Translations under genes and position numbers: made by a program
Source: JAJFFW01 sp038531315
GTDB taxonomy: Bacteria > Pseudomonadota > Alphaproteobacteria > Caulobacterales > Parvularculaceae
Direction of reading: 5' to 3'
Assembly: GCA_038531315.1 (NCBI GenBank)
Contig: JBCBBT010000072.1
Span: 1-14,455, forward strand
DNA: 14,455 bases
In this document: one piece after another, positions 7,030 to 13,903 of the stretch
Position numbering within the stretch: position 1 is the first letter of the stretch
Layout: each line of letters begins with the position of its first letter
The notes under the pieces: generated by a model
Database searches by the model: none
The model's input: the letters and a program-made list of their open reading frames with translations, nothing else
Told to the model about the DNA's origin: nothing

Positions 7030-7986
7030 CTAATAGAGCGCTTTGACTTCTTCGCGGCCCGCCAGATATTTCTCCGCTTCGAGCGCGGCCATGCAGCCCA
7101 TGCCCGCCGCTGTGACGGCCTGACGGTAGATATCGTCGGTGACGTCGCCCGCCGCATAGACGCCCTCGATGTCTGTTGCGGTCGAATCTGGCGCGGTGAT
7201 GAGATAGCCGCCCTGTTTCATGGGCAATTTGTCAGTGAAGAGCTCAGTCGCCGGTTTGTGGCCGATGGCGATGAATACGCCGTCGACGGCGATGTCGCGC
7301 GTGTCGCCGGTGTCCGTATGCTTCAGCCGCGCGCCGGTCACGCCAAGCGGGTCCGCGTCGCCCAGAATTTCATCAAGAGTGTGGTCCCAGACGACTTCGA
7401 CGTTTTCCTTGGCGAAGAGACGGTCCTGGAGAATTTTCTCTGCACGCAGACTGTCGCGGCGGTGAATCAGCGTAACGGACTTTGCCAACCCCGATAGATA
7501 AAGCGCTTCTTCGACGGCCGTATTGCCGCCGCCGACAACCGCAACGTCCTTGCCGCGATAAAAGAAACCGTCACAGGTGGCGCATGCCGAGACGCCAAAG
7601 CCCTGAAATTTTTGTTCGGAATCAAGACCGAGCCATTTCGCCTGGGCGCCGGTTGAAATAATGAGAGCGTCTGTTTCATAGGTCTCGCCGGAATCGCCTT
7701 TCAATACGATCGGCTTCGACGACAAATCTGCCTCGACAATGAGGTCGGCGATAAACTCCGTGCCGACATGTTCCGCCTGTTTTTGCATCTCTTCCATCAG
7801 CCACGGGCCCTGAATGACGTCTGCAAACCCTGGGTAATTTTCCACATCGGTCGTGATGGTCATCTGCCCGCCCGGCTGAAGGCCGTGGATCAAAACCGGC
7901 TTCAATCCGGCCCGTGCGGTGTAGATGGCGGCGGTGAGGCCCGCCGGGCCCGAGCCGAGGATGAGGACATGGGATTTTTTGGCCAT
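7030..7986 (-). CDS. trxB: Thioredoxin-disulfide reductase
   Basis: TrxB is an NADPH-dependent flavoenzyme that keeps thioredoxin reduced in the cytosol. The 318 residues show the FAD-binding GSGPAGLTAA (residues 11-20), PGGQM, the redox-active C135-A-T-C138 in SACATCDG, NADPH-binding GGGNTAVEEA (152-161), HRRD at 175-178, and the second FAD motif GVYAAGDVTD (275-284), which matches the low-molecular-weight bacterial type in both length and order. The ATG at 7984-7986 is preceded by only a weak A/G-rich site. msrA follows directly on the same strand. Confidence 0.97.
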   Translation of the reverse strand: MAKKSHVLILGSGPAGLTAAIYTARAGLKPVLIHGLQPGGQMTITTDVENYPGFADVIQGPWLMEEMQKQAEHVGTEFIADLIVEADLSSKPIVLKGDSGETYETDALIISTGAQAKWLGLDSEQKFQGFGVSACATCDGFFYRGKDVAVVGGGNTAVEEALYLSGLAKSVTLIHRRDSLRAEKILQDRLFAKENVEVVWDHTLDEILGDADPLGVTGARLKHTDTGDTRDIAVDGVFIAIGHKPATELFTDKLPMKQGGYLITAPDSTATDIEGVYAAGDVTDDIYRQAVTAAGMGCMAALEAEKYLAGREEVKALY

Positions 7987-8220
7987 TTTTCTGTCCGGCT
8001 TTCTTCAATCAGCATTACAAACGAGCGCCCGATATGGCCTTTAGCGTTGGCGCTGACAAGGCGATTGACTGTCACGGCCGTGTGATGGCGCGCGCGCTTG
8101 TGGTTTGGCGGCTTTTTGGGGTGGGGGCCTTTTCTGCGCAGCCTTTGCTGCAGAGGCTAGCGGCGCAGAGCGCTGTTTGTGCGGCGGGCCCGCCGGCTGC
8201 GGTCGCCTGCCGAGCGAGAC
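7987..8220. other. Divergent intergenic region between trxB and the ABM-like gene
   Basis: Both flanking genes read outward, so promoters for each are expected here, but I could not identify a convincing -35/-10 pair. A perfect 14-base palindrome, CGGCGGGCCCGCCG, lies at 8182-8195, about 40 bases before the ABM-like start; it could be an operator or simply GC-rich sequence. An open frame on the + strand starting at 8034 runs through here but has no ribosome-binding site, and its second half is a shadow of the ABM-like gene. Confidence 0.4.
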
Positions 8221-8228
8221 AAGGAGGA
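8221..8228 (+). promoter_or_regulatory. Shine-Dalgarno fixing the start of the ABM-like gene
   Basis: AAGGAGGA ends seven bases before the ATG at 8236. It decides that start over the in-frame GTG at 8179. Confidence 0.85.
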
Positions 8229-8235
8229 ATTTGCG

Positions 8236-8562
8236 ATGATCTGTCGATATTGGCGTGGTTGGACGACGCCGGAAAACGCCCCGCGCTATCAGAGCGTTTT
8301 AACGGACGTCGTCATCCCGGGGATCGAGGCGCGCGCGATTGCGGGGTTTCGTCGGATCGAAATGATGCGGCGCGATCTTGGAAACGAGGTCGAGTTTGCA
8401 ACAGTAATGTGGTTCGAATCGCTTGAGGCGATTATGGCGTTCGCCGGCGAGGACTATGAGCTCGCGCACGTGCCCGACATTGCGCGCGCTGTTCTCGCCC
8501 GCTGGGACGAACGCGCGGCTCATTACGAGATCTTCGGCGTGCGCGCCCAGGCCGGCGTTTAG
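8236..8562 (+). CDS. ABM-like (antibiotic biosynthesis monooxygenase superfamily) small protein
   Basis: The 108-residue product resembles dimeric alpha/beta-barrel proteins of the ABM/EthD type: an N-terminal strand MICRYWRGWTT, a helix ending in VVIPGIEAR, a middle strand GFRRIEMMRR, then EVEFATVMWFESLEAIMAF and a C-terminal WDERAAHYEIF. Such folds serve as small oxygenases, decarboxylases or heme-degrading enzymes, but many members are uncharacterised, and I see no residue set that fixes a reaction. The start at 8236 follows a full-strength AAGGAGGA. It precedes the fumarylacetoacetate hydrolase family gene by 146 bp; a shared function is possible but not shown. Confidence 0.85.
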   Translation: MICRYWRGWTTPENAPRYQSVLTDVVIPGIEARAIAGFRRIEMMRRDLGNEVEFATVMWFESLEAIMAFAGEDYELAHVPDIARAVLARWDERAAHYEIFGVRAQAGV

Positions 8563-8708
8563 GGCGGCGCGCGGCTTCTACCCGTTGTGGAAAGCTTCCG
8601 CGCAGGGTTTCGGCTAACGCTTGCCAATAGCGCCGCGATGGGCATGGTAGGGCAGACGAAAGTCGCCGCGCCCCCGTCCAGTGCGCGCCGGAACGAAAGG
8701 GACCGACC

Positions 8709-9725
8709 ATGAAACTTGCTTCGCTCAAAGGCGGCCGCGACGGGGCGCTTGTTGTCGTCTCCAATGATCTGACGCGCTGCAGCGATGCGGGGTTGATCGC
8801 GCCGACGCTGCAGGCGGCGCTCGACGACTGGGATGAAGCGGCGCCGAAGTTGGAAGCGCTTTCGCGCAGCCTTGAGACCGGCGGCGCGCCTGAGATGCGT
8901 TTTCACGAGCACGATTGCGCCTCACCCTTGCCGCGCGCTTATCAGTGGGCGGATGGATCAGCTTATATCAATCATGTCGAGCTCGTACGTAAGGCGCGGG
9001 GCGCTGAGGTGCCGGAAAGTTTCTATGAAGACCCGCTTATGTATCAGGGCGGCTCTGATAGTTTTCTCGGCCCCCGCGACGATATTGTGATGGCGAGCGA
9101 TCAGGGCTGGGGCATCGACATGGAAGGCGAGGTCGCCGTGATCACCGGCGATGTGCCGATGGGCGTCAGCGCCGAACAAGCCGGCGGCTATATCCGGCTG
9201 CTGATGCTGGTCAACGATGTGTCCTTGCGCGGGCTGATCCCGGGCGAGCTTGCGAAAGGATTTGGCTTTTTTCAGTCCAAGCCTTCTTCGGCTTTTAGCC
9301 CATGCGCCGTGACGCCTGACGCGCTCGGCGACGCCTGGCGACAGGGCAAGCTGCATTTGCCGCTCCTCGTCGATTATAACGGCGCGCCCTTCGGCAAGGC
9401 GAATGCCGGCATCGATATGACTTTTGATTTTGGGCGACTGATTGCGCATGCCGCCAAAACGCGTCCCCTTTGCGCCGGTACGATCATTGGATCGGGGACT
9501 GTCTCCAACAAACTCAACGGCGGTCCGGGCAAGCCGATCGCCGAAGGCGGCGACGGCTATTCCTGCATCGCCGAAATCAGAATGATTGAGACAATCAATA
9601 GCGGCGCGGCGAAGACACCTTTTATGTCGTTCGGCGATAAAGTTGCGATCCATATGAAGGATGAGGCCGGCAAAACTATTTTTGGCCGCATAGAACAAAC
9701 CGTTGCGCCTTACGAAAATCCGTGA
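8709..9725 (+). CDS. Fumarylacetoacetate hydrolase family protein
   Basis: FAH-family enzymes hydrolyse carbon-carbon bonds of beta-diketo acids; the founding reaction splits fumarylacetoacetate to fumarate and acetoacetate at the end of tyrosine breakdown. The 338 residues include metal-binding E139 and E141 in DMEGEVAVITG, D170 in LVNDVSLR, a lysine at 191 in SKPSSAFSPCAV, and the GTIIGSGTVSN motif at 257-267. The first 70 or so residues form a separate N-terminal region, as in the longer bacterial FAH type. Start: AAAGGGA about seven bases before the ATG. Homogentisate dioxygenase and maleylacetoacetate isomerase genes are not nearby, so the substrate cannot be settled from context; true fumarylacetoacetase, or an acylpyruvate hydrolase-like activity, both remain open. 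Confidence 0.92.
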   Translation: MKLASLKGGRDGALVVVSNDLTRCSDAGLIAPTLQAALDDWDEAAPKLEALSRSLETGGAPEMRFHEHDCASPLPRAYQWADGSAYINHVELVRKARGAEVPESFYEDPLMYQGGSDSFLGPRDDIVMASDQGWGIDMEGEVAVITGDVPMGVSAEQAGGYIRLLMLVNDVSLRGLIPGELAKGFGFFQSKPSSAFSPCAVTPDALGDAWRQGKLHLPLLVDYNGAPFGKANAGIDMTFDFGRLIAHAAKTRPLCAGTIIGSGTVSNKLNGGPGKPIAEGGDGYSCIAEIRMIETINSGAAKTPFMSFGDKVAIHMKDEAGKTIFGRIEQTVAPYENP

Positions 9726-9759
9726 CGCGGTCGCCGCCGCGACGAAAGGCGCCGCGTCA
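9723..9759 (+). other. GC-rich stem-loop at the FAH-family stop codon
   Basis: TGACGCGG-T-CGCC (9723-9735) pairs with GGCGCCGCGTCA (9748-9759): twelve pairs with a single bulged T and a 12-base loop. It begins on the stop codon itself. No T tract follows, so it is not a classical intrinsic terminator; it could act as a Rho-associated pause or as an mRNA 3'-end stabiliser. The remaining bases to 9871 contain further GC-rich inverted repeats (for example GCAGC/GCTGC at 9795-9809). Confidence 0.5.
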
Positions 9760-9871
9760 GAATTATCCCGCTGTAACGCGAGGGCGCTAGACAAGCAGCG
9801 ACAAGCTGCGGCGCGGGGCGCGCGCCGCGGCGCCGCAAAGACAATGGCAACAACCCGGAAAGGTCGCCTTT

Positions 9872-10780
9872 ATGCCCAGCCTGCGCGCAAAACTCGTCAA
9901 TCGGTATCTCCGCACAACGATGAAACGGTTGCCGCTGCATGAGATTGAAGCGCCTAAACTGCGCTCGATTTTTGAGAAACGACTTGTGCCGGGCTTGCCG
10001 AAAGATGTGGCGCTGGAGACCATCGGCGGGCCGGTTTCCGGCGAATGGCATCGCCCTGAGCAAACCGAGCCCGCACGCAACGGGCGCTTGCGCGTTATTC
10101 TCTATTTGCACGGCGGCGGCTATGTCTTCGGCTCGCCGCGCACCCATCGCTCGCTCACATTTCCGCTCGCCAAGGCCGCCGGTGCGGACGTTTTCTCGCT
10201 GGATTACCGGCTCGCGCCTGAGCACCCCTGTCCCGCCGCCATCGAAGACGCCCTTGCGGCCTATCAATGGTTGAGGGCAAGCGATTATGAGCCGTCGCAA
10301 ATCGCGATTGCGGGCGATAGCGCCGGCGGCGGACTGGCGCTGGCGACCTTACAGGCGCTGCGCCAGCGCGGGCAGCCGCTTCCCGGCGCGGCTGTCTTGT
10401 ATTCACCCTATACGGACCTTGCCGTTGAGGGCGCATCGGCTGAGCGCAATGCGCAATCAGACGTTATGTTTCAGCTGGAAAGTGTCCGCCTCGGCGCGAT
10501 CAATTACGCGGGCGACCTGGCGACGAAAGATCCGCGCGCCTCGCCGCTTTACGGCGATATGGCCGGGCTGCCGCCGATGTTAGTTTTCGCGTCAACCAGT
10601 GAGATACTCTATGACGACGCAACCCGGCTGGTAAAAAAAGCTGAGCGCGAAGGCGTTAATGTTTCCTTCGTCAAACGTGACGGCCTTGCGCATATCTGGC
10701 CTTACTTTCACACGTTGATGCCGGAGGCGAAAGAGGATGTCGCGCGCAGCGGCGTCTTTATTCGTCAGTATACATCTTGA
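9872..10780 (+). CDS. Alpha/beta hydrolase, hormone-sensitive lipase (family IV) type esterase
   Basis: HSL-type enzymes hydrolyse short acyl esters. In the 302 residues the oxyanion-hole motif HGGGYVFGS starts at residue 80, the DYRLAPEHP segment at 111-119, the nucleophile elbow GDSAGGG has S150, and the catalytic histidine is H274 in GLAHIWP. The acidic member is expected in the DPLxDD region; here the aligned segment reads SEILYDD, so E244 stands where Asp is common. No signal peptide is evident, so it is probably cytosolic. GGAAAGG upstream and the sequence after the ATG at 9872 support this start. It follows the FAH-family gene by 146 bp, so co-transcription is possible. The natural substrate is unknown. 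Confidence 0.92.
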   Translation: MPSLRAKLVNRYLRTTMKRLPLHEIEAPKLRSIFEKRLVPGLPKDVALETIGGPVSGEWHRPEQTEPARNGRLRVILYLHGGGYVFGSPRTHRSLTFPLAKAAGADVFSLDYRLAPEHPCPAAIEDALAAYQWLRASDYEPSQIAIAGDSAGGGLALATLQALRQRGQPLPGAAVLYSPYTDLAVEGASAERNAQSDVMFQLESVRLGAINYAGDLATKDPRASPLYGDMAGLPPMLVFASTSEILYDDATRLVKKAEREGVNVSFVKRDGLAHIWPYFHTLMPEAKEDVARSGVFIRQYTS

Positions 10781-10814
10781 ATGATATAGCTTGAATGGGC
10801 GAATGAACGATAGG

Positions 10815-10855
10815 CAAAAAAATAGGCCTGCTTCGTCCTAAAGCAGGGCCTATTT
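10815..10855 (-). terminator. Intrinsic terminator of the glycine-zipper lipoprotein gene
   Basis: AAATAGGCCTGCTT (10820-10833) pairs with AAGCAGGGCCTATTT (10841-10855), with one extra G and a seven-base loop. Read on the - strand the stem is followed by a seven-T run (10816-10822 on + are all A), fitting termination of the gene ending at 10933. On the + strand only TTT follows, so it may weakly stop the hydrolase transcript as well. Confidence 0.85.
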
Positions 10856-10932
10856 CCCCCAAAGACGGCGGTCGCGCGCTTCATCTTGTTGGCGAGGCGC
10901 GCGCCGCCGACGCATTTTGGCCGCCAGTCCCG

Positions 10933-11289
10933 TTAGTAACCGCCGCGACCGCCATAGCCGCGGAATTCGCCGTCTTCCCAATAGGTGTCGCCATATTCCG
11001 GGTCGTTATAGTAGTAGCGACCATAGCGGCGGTCATAGCGACGCTGGCCGTGATCGCGGGCGCGTCCAAAACACGTGCCGGCGCGCGAGCAGCCTTCATA
11101 GGCGCCGAGGGCGGCGCCGATCGCCGCTCCGTAGGCCGCGCCGCGACCCGGCCGACCGGCGAACACTTCGCCGGCGATAGCGCCGGCCGCCGCACCGACG
11201 GCGGCGCCCGTAAGCGCGCCTTCACCGGTCGTTTGACACCCCGTCGCGGCGAGCGCGAGCGTCGCAGTTGCAATCAGCATATTTTTCAT
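10933..11289 (-). CDS. Glycine-zipper lipoprotein
   Basis: The 118-residue product begins with a lipoprotein signal peptide: a basic start (MKN), a hydrophobic core and a lipobox ending in C18 (LALAATGCQTT), predicting lipid attachment and an envelope location. Residues 23-66 form a glycine zipper with G spaced every four residues (GALTGAAVGAAAGAIAG and GAAYGAAIGAALGAYEG), typical of the 17-kDa antigen/YMGG-like proteins thought to insert into or tether the outer membrane. The tail from about 75 is rich in R, Y, D and G (RRYDRRYGRYYY). Two further cysteines (C67 and C73) flank the zipper. GGAGAAG precedes the ATG on the - strand. The gene stands alone between an esterase and an oxidoreductase and has its own terminator. 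The exact function is unknown; envelope integrity is the usual suggestion. Confidence 0.88.
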   Translation of the reverse strand: MKNMLIATATLALAATGCQTTGEGALTGAAVGAAAGAIAGEVFAGRPGRGAAYGAAIGAALGAYEGCSRAGTCFGRARDHGQRRYDRRYGRYYYNDPEYGDTYWEDGEFRGYGGRGGY

Positions 11290-11564
11290 TGTTCTTCTCC
11301 GAATAGGGGCGCGAAAAGAAACGCCACATCGCCCGTGTTAGAATTCCCAAAGTAGCCTTAGCGAATATCGCCCTGACGCAAGGCGGAAATTTGGCGCCGA
11401 TGAGGCATTTGCAGTCATGAAATCTGGCATTATTGCGGCGTCAGCGCTCTTCCAGCCGGCAATTGGCGGGCTTTCAAGGGCTGCGCTGCGCGATTGCGAC
11501 AGCGGCTTATTCTGTGCGATTAAAAGTGGGAAAGAATTCTGGCCGTCATGAAGGCGCGCCAATT
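11290..11564. other. Divergent intergenic region upstream of the lipoprotein and oxidoreductase genes
   Basis: This roughly 275-bp gap should hold promoters for both outward-reading genes. TTGCGA at 11494-11499 is a possible -35 for the + strand gene, but no good -10 lies 17 bases further on. A - strand frame overlapping it (11338-11598) lacks coding character. I see no repeats or RNA genes here. Confidence 0.35.
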
Positions 11565-11578
11565 TAGGAGGAGCCCCC

Positions 11579-12616
11579 ATGAGCGCGCGACAAGGCAATG
11601 CGATTTTTTTGACGGCCTATCCGAAGGGGCTCCCGGCGCCCGACCTTTTTGAGACACGCGACGTTGAGGTTCGCGAACCTGGCGACGGGGAGGTGCTTTT
11701 GCGCACCGTCTGGATGTCGGTTGACCCTTATATGCGCGGACGCATGAACCCTCACATCAAAAGCTATATTCCGGCGTTTTCTCTCGACGAGCCGCTTGAA
11801 GGCGGTGCAGTGAGCGAAGTCATCGAATCGAAAGCCGACGGATTTTCAAAAGGCGATTATGTCGTCGGTTTTCAGGGCGGCTGGAAGGAATATCATGTCG
11901 CCGCGCCCGAGGCGCTGACGAAGGTCGATCCGAATGTCGCGCCCCTTTCGGCCTATCTCGGGGTTCTCGGCATGCCCGGCATGACCGCGTGGGCCGGCAT
12001 GACGCAAATCCTGAAACCCAAAGAAGGCGAAACGCTCTTTGTGTCCGGCGCGGCCGGCGCTGTCGGTTCGCTCGTCTGTCAGCTTGGCAAGCATTACGGC
12101 ATGCGCGTTATCGGATCGGCGGGCTCGGACGAAAAATGCGCGTGGTTAGAAAAAGAGGGCGGCTGCGACGTCGCGCTGAACTACAAGAATTATCCAGATG
12201 CGACGGCGCTCACCAAAGCGCTGGCGCAGGCCGCGCCCAAGGGCGTCAATTGCTACTTTGAAAATGTCGGCGGCATGCATCTCGAAGCGGCGCTCAATGT
12301 TATCGCTTTCGGCGGCCGAATTGCGTTGTGCGGCATGATTGCTCAGTACAACAACCGCGAAATGGAAGCGGGACCGGGCAATCTTATCAACATGATTGGC
12401 CGCGGCGTTCTTGCGCAGGGTTTTATCGTCTCAAACTACATGCATCTCGCCAGTGATTTTGCGAGCGACGTCGCGCCGCTTCTCGCGCAAGGCAAGATTC
12501 AGTTTCGCGAGTCTGTTTACGAAGGCCTCGACAAGGCGCCGGAAGCATTTCTCGGGCTCTTCAAGGGCGATAATTTCGGTAAAGCTGTTGTCCGCGTCGG
12601 ACCGGATAAGGTCTGA
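11579..12616 (+). CDS. NADP-dependent medium-chain oxidoreductase (CurA/PTGR family)
   Basis: This zinc-free medium-chain dehydrogenase family reduces activated double bonds of enones and aldehydes with NADPH; known members include prostaglandin reductase and the curcumin reductase CurA. The 345 residues include VDPYMRGRM at 49-57, the family-typical PLEGGAVSEV, GMPGMTAWAG at 131-140, the nucleotide-binding GAAGAVGS at 157-164, and YFENVGG near 226-232, followed by GRIALCGMIAQYN. Zinc-binding cysteine clusters of alcohol dehydrogenases are absent. TAGGAGGAG (11565-11573) gives a strong start. The physiological substrate cannot be inferred. It converges with the epimerase gene, and only 8 bp separate the two stop codons, leaving no room for a terminator. 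Confidence 0.93.
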   Translation: MSARQGNAIFLTAYPKGLPAPDLFETRDVEVREPGDGEVLLRTVWMSVDPYMRGRMNPHIKSYIPAFSLDEPLEGGAVSEVIESKADGFSKGDYVVGFQGGWKEYHVAAPEALTKVDPNVAPLSAYLGVLGMPGMTAWAGMTQILKPKEGETLFVSGAAGAVGSLVCQLGKHYGMRVIGSAGSDEKCAWLEKEGGCDVALNYKNYPDATALTKALAQAAPKGVNCYFENVGGMHLEAALNVIAFGGRIALCGMIAQYNNREMEAGPGNLINMIGRGVLAQGFIVSNYMHLASDFASDVAPLLAQGKIQFRESVYEGLDKAPEAFLGLFKGDNFGKAVVRVGPDKV

Positions 12617-12624
12617 ATAGTTTG

Positions 12625-13803
12625 TCAGGGCGCTTTCGGCCCGGCTTCGCCCTGTGCGTCGCCGACTCGCAAAACTTCGGCGAAGGCCAGCATGAAATGA
12701 TAAAAGATTGACGCGGGAATTGTCTCCGACACCGGCGCGCCCGCGGCGTCAATCTCATCGATCCACGCACCTTCGGGAATGTCTTTGCCGTGGTGCGACG
12801 ATAAAAAGTGCGTGAACAGAAGGTCGATTGCCGCGTCGATCTGTTCGGCTGTTGCGCCGTCGCCTTGTTCGGCCAGCGCGATTAACGCCTTCAGGCGTTC
12901 CGTGTTCGTCCAGCTGCGCGAGCCGGCGTCGAGAGGCTGGCCGTTCCGGGCGACCCGGTTCATGACAGCGCCCGTCGCGGCATTGAGCCCCAGACGGTCG
13001 CCGGTTTCCACCAGCGCGTGAATGACGCCGACGTCGCCGGCGCCGAGTTCGCGCATCGCGCGGCTTAAAATCCATGCCCATTCGAACTGATGGCCGGGCT
13101 CAACGATGAGACCCTTTTCGCCTGCCGCAGGGCGCCATTGTCGGTCAAAGTACTCGGTGAGCGTCTTCGTATTGTGATCGAACAGGCGATCGTGAAACAG
13201 CGTTGTCAGTTCTGTTCCGAGCGCGCGAAATCGCGCGTCGCCCGTCGCCTGCAGCGCGTCGAGGCTGCTCTCGGTGAGGTGCATGTGCGGGTTTTGTTGA
13301 CGCGGGCCTTCCGGCGGTCGCTGATGCCAAAAGCCCTCGCCGTTGTGGTCGCGCAAATGGGCGTCAATCCAGTCATATGTCTTGAGCGCCCAGTCGCGAT
13401 AGGCGCCTTCGCCCGTCGCGCGATATGCGAACGAAAACGCCAGAATGGCAAACGCATGCTCGTAAAGATCAGGCGTCGGGTCGAGCACTGACCCGTCACG
13501 GTTGAGGCGCCGCGCAAATCCTGCGGCGTCGCCCTGCCATGCCTTGGCGACGAGAAATTCCGCGCCGTCGTGAATAAAACCGGTCGCGTCGTCCCAGCCC
13601 AACAATTTTGCATGGGCGAACGAATAAACCTGCCGGCAGGTCACGCGCACCCGCTTGTACGGCGCCGCGGCGTCAGAGCCGTTGAAGCCAAGCTGTTCGA
13701 CAAAGCCGCCAAACTTTTTGTCCGCGCCGGTCTCAGCCCAGAACGGCAACGCCTTTCCAAACAGCCACCCTTTGACGCGTTCTGAATTATCGAGGGAAAT
13801 CAT
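12625..13803 (-). CDS. N-acylglucosamine 2-epimerase (AGE) family sugar epimerase/isomerase
   Basis: AGE-family (alpha/alpha)6-barrel enzymes epimerise N-acetylglucosamine or isomerise mannose-type sugars. The 392 residues keep the residues used for catalysis in the family: R57 in TCRQVYSFAH, H173/H175 in NPHMHLTESSL, H238 and E241 in EPGHQFEWAW, and H369 in SIFYHFM. YEHAFAILAFSF and NTERLKALIAL are further barrel helices. The similarity is to the bacterial mannose isomerase/mannose-6-phosphate isomerase-like branch as much as to GlcNAc epimerase, so the substrate stays open. A mannose-1-phosphate guanylyltransferase gene, a common partner, is not visible on either side. The ATG at 13801-13803 has no clear Shine-Dalgarno on the - strand, but no better in-frame start exists. 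Codon use matches the rest of the window. Confidence 0.92.
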   Translation of the reverse strand: MISLDNSERVKGWLFGKALPFWAETGADKKFGGFVEQLGFNGSDAAAPYKRVRVTCRQVYSFAHAKLLGWDDATGFIHDGAEFLVAKAWQGDAAGFARRLNRDGSVLDPTPDLYEHAFAILAFSFAYRATGEGAYRDWALKTYDWIDAHLRDHNGEGFWHQRPPEGPRQQNPHMHLTESSLDALQATGDARFRALGTELTTLFHDRLFDHNTKTLTEYFDRQWRPAAGEKGLIVEPGHQFEWAWILSRAMRELGAGDVGVIHALVETGDRLGLNAATGAVMNRVARNGQPLDAGSRSWTNTERLKALIALAEQGDGATAEQIDAAIDLLFTHFLSSHHGKDIPEGAWIDEIDAAGAPVSETIPASIFYHFMLAFAEVLRVGDAQGEAGPKAP

Positions 13804-13862
13804 GGAGGTTTTATCCGGCCGCTACCGTGGATGGTGTGTTGTTCCTGAACCGTCAGCAATGT

Positions 13863-13877
13863 CATCATGAAATGATG
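13863..13877. promoter_or_regulatory. Inverted repeat upstream of the epimerase gene
   Basis: CATCAT and ATGATG are separated by GAA, 60-74 bases before the epimerase start codon. The position suits an operator. With six-base arms it may also be chance. Confidence 0.3.
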
Positions 13878-13903
13878 CCAATCGCCACTTGCAGCAAGCC
13901 TTA

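Noticed and set aside
8034..8426. 130-codon + strand frame upstream of the ABM-like gene
   Set aside because: No ribosome-binding site, and its second half lies over the ABM-like gene, which has a strong AAGGAGGA and a family match.
8958..9794. 278-codon - strand frame antisense to the FAH-family gene
   Set aside because: The + strand carries all the FAH metal ligands and motifs; the antisense frame has none.
11494..11524. Possible sigma70-type promoter before the oxidoreductase gene
   Set aside because: TTGCGA is a fair -35 but no acceptable -10 occurs at 16-18 bases.
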